Below, piece after piece: positions 32,685-41,914 of a stretch of 64,000 bases of DNA; the first letter of the stretch is position 1; every line of letters starts with the position of its first letter. Made by a program: the position numbers and the translations under genes. The notes beneath the pieces are model-generated. The model was not told where the DNA came from and made no database searches. It saw only the letters and a program-made list of their open reading frames with translations. This DNA is from Nocardia terpenica (lineage in GTDB: Bacteria; Actinomycetota; Actinomycetes; Mycobacteriales; Mycobacteriaceae): contig NZ_JABMCZ010000003.1 of NCBI RefSeq assembly GCF_013186535.1, positions 2,046,001 to 2,110,000 of the forward strand, given 5' to 3'.

Positions 32685-33287
32685 GTGCCCCGAGGTGTTG
32701 CCATCCCAGAGATCAGGCAGCAGCTCTTCGCGGCCGCGGAACGCGTGATTCTCCGGGACGGTCCGTCCAAGCTCGGTGGTCGTGCCGTGACCGGGGAGGC
32801 TGGTGTCGCCACCGGGCTGCTCTATGCGCACTTCTCCGACCTCGACGGATTTCTCACCAGCTTCGCCGTGGACCGGGCCTTCGTCATCTCGGCGGAGGTG
32901 GCCACGTTGCCGGAGCGCGCCGGGCGCGGCGATATCGTCGCCACCGTGTGCGAGGCGGTGCTCGCGACGCCGCTGGTGACCGTGATGGCGGTGACGCGGC
33001 TGCTGGTCGCCCGGCCGGAGCTCAACGGCCGGGTCCGGGAGGTGCTCGGGGCCCGCACCGGCGGGCTGGAGGCGATCGAGAGCGCCGCGGCGGCCTACCT
33101 GGCCGCCGAGCAGCGACTGGGCCGGATCGCCGCAACCGCTGCGCCGGAACCTCTTTCGCACGCCCTGGTCGGCTCCGTGCACTACACCGTCCTGCGCGCG
33201 GATTCCGAATCCCTTGCCCGCGAACGCATCCGGCAGGTGGTGGCCGCCGTGCTCGCCGGTTTCGTGACCACCGCCGCCCGCCGGTAA
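32685..33287 (+). CDS. TetR-family repressor
   Basis: A 200-aa one-component regulator: N-terminal HTH (about residues 8-55, with GRAVTGEAGVATGLLYAHFS) and an all-helical ligand domain. GTG 32685 is preferred over GTG 32679 because a -10-like TAGACT (32673-32678) ends 6 bases before it, as expected for a leaderless mRNA starting at the GTG; no ribosome binding site is present. It should bind the twin dyads at 32579-32619 and control itself and the divergent monooxygenase, with a hydrophobic small molecule as inducer. Confidence 0.88.
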   Translation: MPRGVAIPEIRQQLFAAAERVILRDGPSKLGGRAVTGEAGVATGLLYAHFSDLDGFLTSFAVDRAFVISAEVATLPERAGRGDIVATVCEAVLATPLVTVMAVTRLLVARPELNGRVREVLGARTGGLEAIESAAAAYLAAEQRLGRIAATAAPEPLSHALVGSVHYTVLRADSESLARERIRQVVAAVLAGFVTTAARR

Positions 33288-33295
33288 CCCGGCCG

Positions 33296-34015
33296 TCAGG
33301 CCCCGAACTTCGCCAGCGCCCGGGAAACGATGGCGTCGAGGTTGGCGTGATGGGCGCCCCGCCAGTAGGTGCGGCCGCAGTCGGTGCAGCGGGTGACGTT
33401 GTCGTGGGCCGGTTCGGTTGCGGCGGGCACGAATTCGCGCACGGTCTCCGGATCGGCGGCCACCAGCACGCCGTTGCAGGCCGTGCAGCGGGTCCACGGG
33501 GCGAGCGGGGGCGCGAAGCGGGACAGCACATCGTCGAGTTGCTCGGCGGTGCGGTGGCTGTAGATGTATGCGCCCGCGAAGATTTCGCGGCGGCGCAGCA
33601 GGCCCCGGTCGCGGGAGAGCAGCACCCGCTGTTCGGCGGCCGAGCGGGCGGCCAGGGCGGCGTCGCCGATATCGGGATTCTCGTAGGCGGTGTCGACGCC
33701 GAGCAGCCGCAGCCGCCGCGCCAGGGTGCCGAGGTGGATGTCGGCCAGGAAGCGCGGGGTCCGGCCCAGCCGCTGCGGGCGCGGCACCGGGCGCACGGTC
33801 ACCACGTCACCGGAAACCGGTTGGTACGACGGCGAGACGGGCCGATCGCCGACCAAGAGCTCCCCCACCTCGGTCAGCGGCACACCCAGCGATTCGACCA
33901 CGTGCCCCAGCGTCGACACGCCATCGACGCGAGCGGCCCCCGCATTCCCGTTGCGACCGGCGACGAACACCCGTAACTCCGGCGCGACGTCGACCGCGAT
34001 CTCCCCGATGCTCAC
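33296..34015 (-). CDS. Mut7-C family RNase with ubiquitin-like N-domain and zinc ribbon
   Basis: A 239-aa protein. The N-terminal 75 or so residues look like the ubiquitin-like domain often fused to Mut7-C (ELRVFVAGRNG, SGDVVTVRPVPRPQ). The Mut7-C PIN-like RNase domain follows (RFLADIHLGTLARRLRLLGV, with DIGDAALAARSAAEQRVLLS). The zinc ribbon is CTACNG and CTDCGRTYW. Predicted cytoplasmic RNA-processing enzyme or toxin-like RNase. GTG 34015 lies 5 bases before the response-regulator stop, in the same operon as a two-component system, an unusual association. Convergent with the TetR gene. Confidence 0.85.
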   Translation of the reverse strand: MSIGEIAVDVAPELRVFVAGRNGNAGAARVDGVSTLGHVVESLGVPLTEVGELLVGDRPVSPSYQPVSGDVVTVRPVPRPQRLGRTPRFLADIHLGTLARRLRLLGVDTAYENPDIGDAALAARSAAEQRVLLSRDRGLLRRREIFAGAYIYSHRTAEQLDDVLSRFAPPLAPWTRCTACNGVLVAADPETVREFVPAATEPAHDNVTRCTDCGRTYWRGAHHANLDAIVSRALAKFGA

Positions 34016-34019
34016 CAGG

Positions 34020-34676
34020 TCAGCATGACAGCCGCCCGTGCAGATAGGCCAGGACCGCCAGCACCCGGCGGTTGGTGTCATCGGACTGGGACAGGCCGAG
34101 CTTGCCGAAGATGCTCGCGATGTGCTTGCCCACCGCGCCCTCGCTGACGAACAGCCGGGCGGCGATGGCGGCATTGGAGCAGCCCTCGGCCATGTGCGCC
34201 AACACCTCTCGCTCGCGCGGCGACAGCGCGGCGAGCGGTTCGTCGCGGGCCCGGCTGGCCAGTAGCTTGGCGATGACCTCCGGATCCATCGCGGTGCCGC
34301 CGGCGGCGACGCGGCGGATGGCGTCGACGAACTGCTCGGCGTTGAACACCCGGTCCTTGAGCAGATAGCCGACCGCGCCGGTGCCGTCGGCGAGCAGTTC
34401 GCGGGCGTAGAGCTGTTCCACGTGCTGGGACAGCACCAGCACCGGGAGGCCGGGTTTCGCGCGGCGGGCCCGCAGCGCCGCCTGCAATCCCTCGTCGGTG
34501 CAGGTCGGCGGCAGCCGCACGTCCACGATCGCGATATCGAGGTCCTGCTCGAGCAGCGCCTGCTGTAGTTCGGGTCCGGTCGCGACCGCGGCCACCACCT
34601 GGAAACCGTGCGCGGACAGCAGATGCGTCATGCCGTCTCGGAGGAGGAAGAGGTCCTCCGCGAGGACAACGCGCAC
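34020..34676 (-). CDS. NarL/LuxR-family response regulator
   Basis: 218 aa. Receiver with Asp8, phosphoacceptor Asp52 (IAIVDVRLPP) and Lys of YLLKDR. The LuxR-type HTH follows: LSPREREVLAHMAEGCSNAA with RLFVSEGAVGKHIASIFGKL. It is the partner of the kinase immediately upstream, whose 3' end overlaps this gene's start by 49 bases, so the two are translated together. Targets probably include its own operon. Confidence 0.92.
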   Translation of the reverse strand: MRVVLAEDLFLLRDGMTHLLSAHGFQVVAAVATGPELQQALLEQDLDIAIVDVRLPPTCTDEGLQAALRARRAKPGLPVLVLSQHVEQLYARELLADGTGAVGYLLKDRVFNAEQFVDAIRRVAAGGTAMDPEVIAKLLASRARDEPLAALSPREREVLAHMAEGCSNAAIAARLFVSEGAVGKHIASIFGKLGLSQSDDTNRRVLAVLAYLHGRLSC

Positions 34677-36553
34677 GGCAGCTCCATCGTCACCATCGTC
34701 GGTCCGCCCACCGGACTGTCGACCACAACCCTACCGTCGAAGCTGCTCAGCCTGCGTTCGACACCGTGCAGGCCGCTGCCCCGGCGCGGATCGGCCCCGC
34801 CGATTCCGTCGTCGCGCACGGTGATCCGCAGCGTCGCGTCGTGCCGATGGATGCCGATCTCGATGTGCCGCGCCTGCGCGTGGCGGATCGCGTTGGTCAG
34901 GACCTCGGTGACGGCGAAGTAGAGCGCCGACTCCGCCGGGGTGTCGACGGGGCCCGGGAGGTCGGCGTCCACCCGCACCGGCACGGGGCTGTCCAGGGCG
35001 AGGGCGCGGACGGCGTCGATCAGGCCGCGCTCGGCCAGCACCGGCGGGTGGATGCCGCGCACCAGGGCGCGCAGCTCCGCGAGCGCGCTCACCGACGCCT
35101 GACGGGCCTGCGCCACAAGCGCTTTCGCGGCCCGGGGATCGCGATCGATGAGTTCCTCGACGGCGCCCAGCGTCATGCCCATGGCCACCAGCCGGGCCTG
35201 TGCGCCGTCGTGCAGGTCGCGTTCGATGCGGCGCAGCTCGGCGGCGAGGGTTTCGGTGGCGGCGGTACGGGTTTCGGTGAGCCGCTCGACGCGGGCTGTG
35301 AGCCGCTCGCGATCGGCCAGCAGGCGCGCGCGGGCGGTCGGGGCCAGCAGCACCGACAGCCAGCGGCCGTGCAGTTCCAGCAGCCTCGGCGCGGCGGCCA
35401 GCCCGGTGGCGGTGCAGGCGAGACCGGCGATCAGCGCCGCGGCGGTCGAACCGAACAGCTCGCCGTACCACGGCGAAAGGGTCGCGCCGAGGGGCTGTTC
35501 CAGCACCGGCAGCACCAGTCCCCAGCAGCCGTACCCGATCAGCGCGGCGGGCAGCAGCAGGACCGGGGCGGCCAGCGGCTGGCAGATCAGCCACAGCAGG
35601 TCGCGCCCCGAGGACGGGTCGTACCACAGGGCGCGGGCCTGCCCGGCGAACGTGCCCCACCACGCGGAGGACGAGCGCGACCGGGCCGGATCGTGCCCGA
35701 GCCGGGGCGTGGACAGGTACGGGATGGTGATCTCGCGACCGGACCAGTCGAAGGCCAACCGCCGGAACAGATTCGGCAGCCAGCGCGCCTTGGCCAGCAC
35801 CCAGCTGGTGACGACGGGCCCGGTGCACACCACCGCCACCAGCAGGGTCGCCAGCTGCGGCAGCGCCAGCAGCGACAGCCCGGCCAGCATGACGCAGCGC
35901 ACCCCCGACAGCACGCCCGCACCGAGCCGACGCCGCCAGACCACGCCGCGCCCGACGGCCGTCGGCGAGGCCGGTGCCAGCAGCAGCCGCGTCCACCGCC
36001 CGTGCAGCCGAAGCAATCCCGGCGCGCCGAACCAGCCCGCGGCCAGGCAGGCCACCCCGGCGATCGCGCCGAAGACGCCGTGCCACAGCGACAGTGCGGC
36101 GATACCGGCGCAGAGCAGGGCGGCCGGGGCGATCGCGAGCGCGCCGCCCACGAACGGGTCGGTGAGCGACCACAGCAGATCGCGCCAGGTGGCCGGGTCC
36201 GTCCACACCCAGCGCGACATGCGGCCGAAGGCGGCCGAGCGCGCCGACGGGAACACCGCGCCGTCCGGGGTGCGGTAGAGGCCGTCGGCGTCGAGGACCG
36301 GCGGGGGCGGCGCGGGGCGGTAGGGCGCGGCGATCGGGATGCCGGACCACGCGCCCGACAGCCGCCGCGCCAGCGCGGTCAGCGGCCGGGCGCGGACGGC
36401 GACGGGCGGGTACAGGAAGACCAGCCCGACACAGGTTCCGGCGATCGCCACCGCGGAGATCGCGAAGACCAGCAGTTCCACCGGGCCCAGCGTGAACCGG
36501 ATCAGACCGCGCCCGACCGCCCGGGCATGGTCGTAGATCCGTCGCACCCGCAC
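34628..36553 (-). CDS. Sensor histidine kinase with duplicated membrane sensor module
   Basis: 641 aa, NarX/DesK-type (HisKA_3). The sensor part consists of two copies of the same membrane module: residues about 117-195 (TDPATWRDLLWSLTDP ... LLRLHGRWTRLLLAP) and about 311-406 (YDPSSGRDLLWLICQP ... LLELHGRWLSVLLAP), joined by a linker and preceded by one more span (24-48). A coiled coil (410-440) leads to the H-box ERDLHDGAQARL with His448. The ATPase domain carries VLTNAIRHA and GSGLHGVERRL. Kinases of this type with one sensor module are common; two in tandem is unusual. First gene of a three-gene operon ending with the Mut7-C RNase. Confidence 0.9.
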   Translation of the reverse strand: MRVRRIYDHARAVGRGLIRFTLGPVELLVFAISAVAIAGTCVGLVFLYPPVAVRARPLTALARRLSGAWSGIPIAAPYRPAPPPPVLDADGLYRTPDGAVFPSARSAAFGRMSRWVWTDPATWRDLLWSLTDPFVGGALAIAPAALLCAGIAALSLWHGVFGAIAGVACLAAGWFGAPGLLRLHGRWTRLLLAPASPTAVGRGVVWRRRLGAGVLSGVRCVMLAGLSLLALPQLATLLVAVVCTGPVVTSWVLAKARWLPNLFRRLAFDWSGREITIPYLSTPRLGHDPARSRSSSAWWGTFAGQARALWYDPSSGRDLLWLICQPLAAPVLLLPAALIGYGCWGLVLPVLEQPLGATLSPWYGELFGSTAAALIAGLACTATGLAAAPRLLELHGRWLSVLLAPTARARLLADRERLTARVERLTETRTAATETLAAELRRIERDLHDGAQARLVAMGMTLGAVEELIDRDPRAAKALVAQARQASVSALAELRALVRGIHPPVLAERGLIDAVRALALDSPVPVRVDADLPGPVDTPAESALYFAVTEVLTNAIRHAQARHIEIGIHRHDATLRITVRDDGIGGADPRRGSGLHGVERRLSSFDGRVVVDSPVGGPTMVTMELPCALSSRRTSSSSETA

Positions 36554-36709
36554 CGCGCCTCCTTTCGGGTCCAGTCTCGCCTACCGGGTGCGGGGTGTGC
36601 AGTACCCCTGGGCGCCGGTCCGGGGGTGGGCCTAGCACTACCCGATCGGGGGGACAGACGGATGTCGACGGCGGGCCGGGGTTCGTAGTTTCGGGAGGAC
36701 AGGTTGCGA

Positions 36710-36736
36710 GGTCCCGGCCAAAAGCACGCCGGGACC
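36710..36736 (-). repeat. Palindromic element, copy C
   Basis: GGTCCCGGC (36710-36718), loop CAAAAGCAC (36719-36727), GCCGGGACC (36728-36736). The second stem position is A-to-G with compensating T-to-C on the other arm. It lies between two divergent genes, 18 bases before the GTG at 36754, so it would be in a 5' leader. This argues against a simple terminator role. Confidence 0.92.
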
Positions 36737-36753
36737 ATGGGATGGGAGACACC

Positions 36754-37429
36754 GTGAACACCTCGATACCCGTGCCCGAGACGCGGGGGCACGCGTCCCC
36801 GCCGGACCCCCGGCGGGCCGTGCTGGCCAATATTCTGATCAATGTCGTTGCGCCCGTCGCGCTTTACTACGGGCTGCGGGCGGCGGGGTTCGATCAGTGG
36901 CTGGCGCTGTTCCTCGGCATCGTTCCCCCGGCCGTGCGGGCGATCTGGTCGGTGGTCACCCTGCGGCGCGTGGACATGCTGGGGGTGCTCACGCTGAGCA
37001 TTCTGGCGCTGGTCGTCGGGGTGTCGTTTCTGACCGGCAGCCCGCGGTTCATGCTGGCCAAGGACGGCGGGATCACCGCCATCGTGGGCCTGGGGTTCTG
37101 CGCGACGCTGCTGCGCACGCCCGCCTACTTCCAGCTGTCGCGCGCCATGACGAGGGGGGGAGATCCACGAGCGGATCGAGACCGGCTGGCTGCGATCCCC
37201 GACCTTCCGGCGGTCCATGCGCATCGCGACCGCGATCTGGGGGATCGGATTGGTGCTCGATGCCGTCGTGCGGGTGGTGTTCGCGTATACGCTGCCAGTG
37301 GATACGGTTCCGTTGCTCAACGGGCTGCAGTACATCGTGGTGATCGTGGTGCTGGAGGCGGGCAGCCTTGCGGCCGTGCGCAATTCGCGCGTGCGCGCCC
37401 GGATCGCCGCCGAGATCGGACAGGAGTGA
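36754..37429 (+). pseudogene. Membrane protein (VC0807-like), interrupted by a one-base frameshift
   Basis: From GTG 36754 (GGGAGA 5 bases upstream) the frame gives a polytopic protein (AVLANILINVVAPVALYYGL, DMLGVLTLSILALVVGVSFL) up to SRAMTRG near residue 135. The sequence then continues in another frame as EIHERIETGWLRSPTFRRSM, then IATAIWGIGLVLDAVVRVVF, to the stop at 37427-37429. Removing one G from the seven-G run at 37154-37160 restores a single 224-aa protein like the VC0807-family membrane proteins of actinomycetes. Both parts look undamaged. The intact protein would be coupled to the SDR gene 4 bases downstream. Confidence 0.8.
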
Positions 37430-37433
37430 ACCC

Positions 37434-38162
37434 ATGAGCGAAGTAGTACTGGTCACCGGCGCGGCGAGCGGTATCGGCGCCGCGGTGGCGCGCCGATTCG
37501 CCGCCGGCGGTGCGCATGTGGTGGTCGCCGACATCGCCGAGGAGGCGGGGCAGGCGGTCGCGGCGGAGATCGGTGGGCTGTTCGTGCGCACCGATGTCGG
37601 CAGCGAACGGGACAATCTGGCGGCCGTCGACGCGGCGGTGACGACCTTCGGCGCGCTGAACATCGTGCACCTCAATGCCGGAATCGGCGGCGGGGGAGAC
37701 GAACTCGATCTGGAGTGGTATCGGCGGATCGTGGCGGTCAATCTCGACGGTCCGGTGCTCGGCATCCGGGCGGCGCTGCCCGCGCTGCGGGCGGCCGGTG
37801 GCGGGGCGATCGTGGTGACCGCGAGTCTCGCCGGGGTGACACCGTTTTCGCTCGATCCGATCTATTCCGCCACCAAACACGCGGTCGTCGCGCTGGTCCG
37901 CTCGCTCGCGCCGAAGTATCGCGAGTCGGGCGTGACGATCAATGCGCTGTGCCCCGGCGTCGTCGACACCCCGATCCTGCCCGAGGAGGCGAAGGAATAC
38001 GTGCGCGAGTCGGGGCTCGCCCTCGCCTCCCCGGCGTACGTCGCGGCGGCCGTGGAGCGGATGGTGCGGGAGGGCGAAACGGGGCAGGCGTGGGAGGTGC
38101 AGGCGGGAAAGGAGCCCTCCCCCATCGAATTCCCGCGGTTCGAGCTGACTCGTACCAACTGA
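37434..38162 (+). CDS. Short-chain dehydrogenase/reductase
   Basis: Classical NAD(P)-dependent SDR, 242 aa. TGAASGIG cofactor loop (8-15), HLNAGIGGG, catalytic Tyr144/Lys148 in IYSATKHAVVAL, and the C-terminal CPGVVDTPIL. ATG 37434 has AGGAG and starts just after the stop of the membrane protein, forming a two-gene unit. Its TGA stop (38160-38162) overlaps palindromic element D, so the element may have defined the present C-terminus (FELTRTN). Substrate unknown. Confidence 0.9.
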   Translation: MSEVVLVTGAASGIGAAVARRFAAGGAHVVVADIAEEAGQAVAAEIGGLFVRTDVGSERDNLAAVDAAVTTFGALNIVHLNAGIGGGGDELDLEWYRRIVAVNLDGPVLGIRAALPALRAAGGGAIVVTASLAGVTPFSLDPIYSATKHAVVALVRSLAPKYRESGVTINALCPGVVDTPILPEEAKEYVRESGLALASPAYVAAAVERMVREGETGQAWEVQAGKEPSPIEFPRFELTRTN

Positions 38163-38187
38163 TCCCGGCCAAAAGCGCGCCGGGACC
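38161..38187 (-). repeat. Palindromic element, copy D
   Basis: GATCCCGGC (38161-38169), loop CAAAAGCGC (38170-38178), GCCGGGACC (38179-38187). Eight of nine stem positions pair; the remaining A-C is a G-U wobble in the opposite transcript. It begins inside the SDR stop codon and its right arm is the start of a 24-bp tandem repeat. Confidence 0.9.
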
Positions 38188-38283
38188 TCGAGGGGAGACC
38201 GCGCCGGGACCTCGAGGGGAGACCGCGCCGGGACCTTGAGGGGAGATCGCGCCGGGACCTCGAGGGGAGACCGCGCCGGGACC
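38177..38283 (+). repeat. 24-bp tandem repeat, four copies plus a partial fifth
   Basis: Units start GCGCCGGGACC and end GAGGGGAGACC, at 38177, 38201, 38225 and 38249, with an 11-base remainder at 38273. Units 1, 2 and 4 are identical; unit 3 has two C-to-T changes. The first unit contains the right arm of element D, so the array appears to have grown from it. It lies between the SDR stop and the P450 start. There are no spacers, so it is not a CRISPR. Confidence 0.92.
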
Positions 38284-38314
38284 CATGCGGGCGGGACGCG
38301 GGTAGCGTGAATGT

Positions 38315-38325
38315 TGTCAGTGACA
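38315..38325. promoter_or_regulatory. TGTCA-G-TGACA dyad before the P450
   Basis: A perfect short palindrome about 24 bases before ATG 38349, within the likely promoter. Candidate operator, regulator not identified. Confidence 0.35.
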
Positions 38326-38348
38326 GCACTGAGGTAACGAGGACGGAT

Positions 38349-39551
<1,203 letters not shown>

Positions 39552-39578
<27 letters not shown>

Positions 39579-40931
39579 GTCGCTCAGCCACCGCACCGCG
39601 CGATCGAAGGCGCTGTCGCGGTGGCTGCCGATCTCCTCGTCGGTGAAGACGGGTTCCGGGATCTGTGGTGGGATTCCGGGCCCGTCGAACGTGCGGCCGT
39701 CGGCGGTGCGGAACAGCTCGTTGGGCAGGCCGAACATCCAGGTGTCGTGGTGTGCGCCGGGGAATTTACGTTCCAGCACATCGGAGAACACGCCCTGGGT
39801 GGATGCGCCGATGCGGATGGTGGGCGCCGGGCGCTCGATCATGGCCTGGGTGAAGGTTTCTCCGGCGCTGACGGTGCTGCCGCCGGTCAGGATGGCGACG
39901 GGTCCGGCGAAAACCGGTGCGGCGGGCCGGATCTGCTGCGGCTGCGGCTCGGTGGTGCGGGTCTGCTTGGCGTAGGCGAAGTACGGGGCGTCGGTGAGCC
40001 GGGCGGCCAGTTGCAGGCCCAGGCTGTCGGAGCCGCCGCCGTTGACGCGCAGGTCCAGAATCAGCCCGCGCAGCCGGGCCTTTCGGTCCGGGGTGAAGAT
40101 GTCGTTCAGGGCGCGATCGAGTTCCGCGCTGTTGTCGGCGAAGGTGTCGGAGTCGCTGAAGCCGGAGAACCCGGACAATCGCAGGTAGCCGTAGTCGGGA
40201 TGGCCGGGCAGGTCGGCATAGGAGATGCGGCCCCGGCCGTAGTCGGTGAGCGCGACGCCGCCGAAGTCGCTCTGCCGGATATAGGACTTGATCGTGGCGT
40301 CGTACTCCGGGGTGGGCGCCACGGTGCCGGGCCGGGCGGTGGCGAATCGGCCGATGCCCGGGGCGATCACGGCGACATGGGCGTCCTGGAGCGGGGCGAT
40401 CATATCGCTCAGGGTGGCGAACAGCTCCCTGTCGTTGCCGGTGTGTTCGGCGGTCAGGGCGCGCTCGCGGTAGCGGTCGCGGACCCGATTCCAGTCGATG
40501 CCCTTCGCGTCGAAGAAGGGGTAGTTCTCTCGGAAGGTCTGCCAGAAGACGTCGAAGCCGCTCGGCTCGCCCGGATCGGTGCATCGGGGCGGCAGGGCGG
40601 TCAGGCGGCGCAGGGTGCGATGGCCCGGGGACCCGTCGACCCGGAGGGTCGCGCGGTCGGGAGTGGTTGTGCGGGTGAGGGTGTAGATATCGTCCGGCAG
40701 GTTGTAGCGGTCCGGGCCCGCCGGGGTTCCGGCATCGGCCTTCAGGCAGCTGAGGTCGGTCGTCTGATAGGTCTGCAACCCGTCGCCGCGCACCTCGAGG
40801 ATGGTGGCGTAGTCCTGGACCTCCCAGAACTCGGTCGGCGGCTCCGTCGCCGCCGCCGCTCCCGCGCCGATCGTCATCGCCGTCGCGGTCAGTGCCATGC
40901 TCGCGCGAATTCTCCTGGGCCACCGGGTCAT
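39552..40931 (-). CDS. Secreted S41-family peptidase
   Basis: Exported serine peptidase of the tail-specific/tricorn-core type, 459 aa, with a signal peptide (MTRWPRRIRASMALTATAMT, cleavage near AAAATEP). The N-terminal three-helix bundle is FDVFWQTFRENYPFFDAKGI; the peptidase domain has the substrate strand YLRLSGFSGFS, LRGLILDLRVNGGGSDSLG and the nucleophile in GGSTVSAGETF. An internal ATG at 40900 would truncate the signal peptide. Convergent and overlapping with the P450. Single gene. Confidence 0.85.
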
Positions 40932-41032
40932 CGCTCCAGGATCGCCGACCGCTCGCCCGCGCCGCCATCGAGCCTCCCGGCCGATCGACGGTGGTGCTGG
41001 CCGCACCCGATGGCGTCCCCCGGGGCGGCGAC

Positions 41033-41914
41033 TCACGCGGCGTGCCAGCGCGCATCGGAGGACTGCGGGTTGCGCAGGGTGTCGAGCCGGTGCCGGAGCT
41101 CGGCGGTGGCGGCCAGGTCGCCCTGGGCGGCGCGGCGGATATACGAGGTGAGCGTGTGCAGGTCGCGCATGGCGCGCAGGGTGGGGAAGGCCGGGGACGC
41201 ACGGACGTCGTAGCCGTAGGCCAGGCCGAACTCGCGCAGGTCTATCTCGGTGTGGCCGAAGCGGATTCCCTGATAGATATTGACCAGATCGAGTTCGCGG
41301 GGCGCGATGCTCGCCTCGTCCCAGTCGGCCAGCAGCACGCCGCCCTCGGACCACAGCAGGTTGCCCCGGTAGGCGTCGCCGTGCACCAGGCCCACGCCCA
41401 GCACGGAATCCAGCCGACCATACTGCGCGACAAGGACATTCATCCGCCGCGCCAGCCATTCCCGTTCGGCCGGGCACAGCACCTCGGGCGCGGAGTCGAG
41501 GACCTGGGACAGACCGGCCAGCGGCACGTAGGCGGGCAGCGCGAACGGCGGTGCGGGCAGCGCGTGCAACTGCCGCAGCAGGCGGCCCAGCTCGCGGGCG
41601 GGCGGTCGGGCGCTGTCCGGTTGCGGGTAGTAGTGCCAGAACGTGACGGTCGCACCGTCGACGTCCACCGCGTCGTCGAACAGCGGCTCGGTCACCGGCA
41701 GGCCGCGATCCCCGAGCCAGCGCGCGATCATCGGCGCTCGTTCCGGGCGCAGGCCCCGGTGCTCGGACTGGCTGATCCGCACCACCACGCCCGCGCTCTC
41801 CAGCAGGTAGACGACGGTCGAATGCACGTGCAGCAGCTGGGCATCGGCGTAGGGCAGACCGGCCCGGCGGCACGCGGACGCCAGGATCGACCGATGCGGG
41901 CGGCCCGGCATCAT
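41033..41914 (-). CDS. Phosphotransferase (APH/choline kinase-like fold)
   Basis: 293 aa. The protein-kinase-like catalytic loop is GLVHGDAYRGNLL (His178, Asp180, Asn185), with the metal-binding LADWDEASIAPRELDLVN. Substrate not known; this family covers small-molecule kinases and is not in itself evidence of antibiotic resistance. Its ATG overlaps the stop of the upstream regulator by 4 bases. An XRE regulator with a helical-repeat domain paired with an APH-like kinase recurs in actinomycetes, suggesting a common signalling unit. Confidence 0.85.
   Translation of the reverse strand: MMPGRPHRSILASACRRAGLPYADAQLLHVHSTVVYLLESAGVVVRISQSEHRGLRPERAPMIARWLGDRGLPVTEPLFDDAVDVDGATVTFWHYYPQPDSARPPARELGRLLRQLHALPAPPFALPAYVPLAGLSQVLDSAPEVLCPAEREWLARRMNVLVAQYGRLDSVLGVGLVHGDAYRGNLLWSEGGVLLADWDEASIAPRELDLVNIYQGIRFGHTEIDLREFGLAYGYDVRASPAFPTLRAMRDLHTLTSYIRRAAQGDLAATAELRHRLDTLRNPQSSDARWHAA

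Noticed and set aside
38177..38283. CRISPR-like array
   Set aside because: Units are contiguous with no spacers and derive from the palindromic element arm; no cas genes.
41033..41914. Aminoglycoside resistance gene
   Set aside because: Only the general APH kinase fold is visible; it is coupled to an XRE regulator and no resistance-type signature is recognised.
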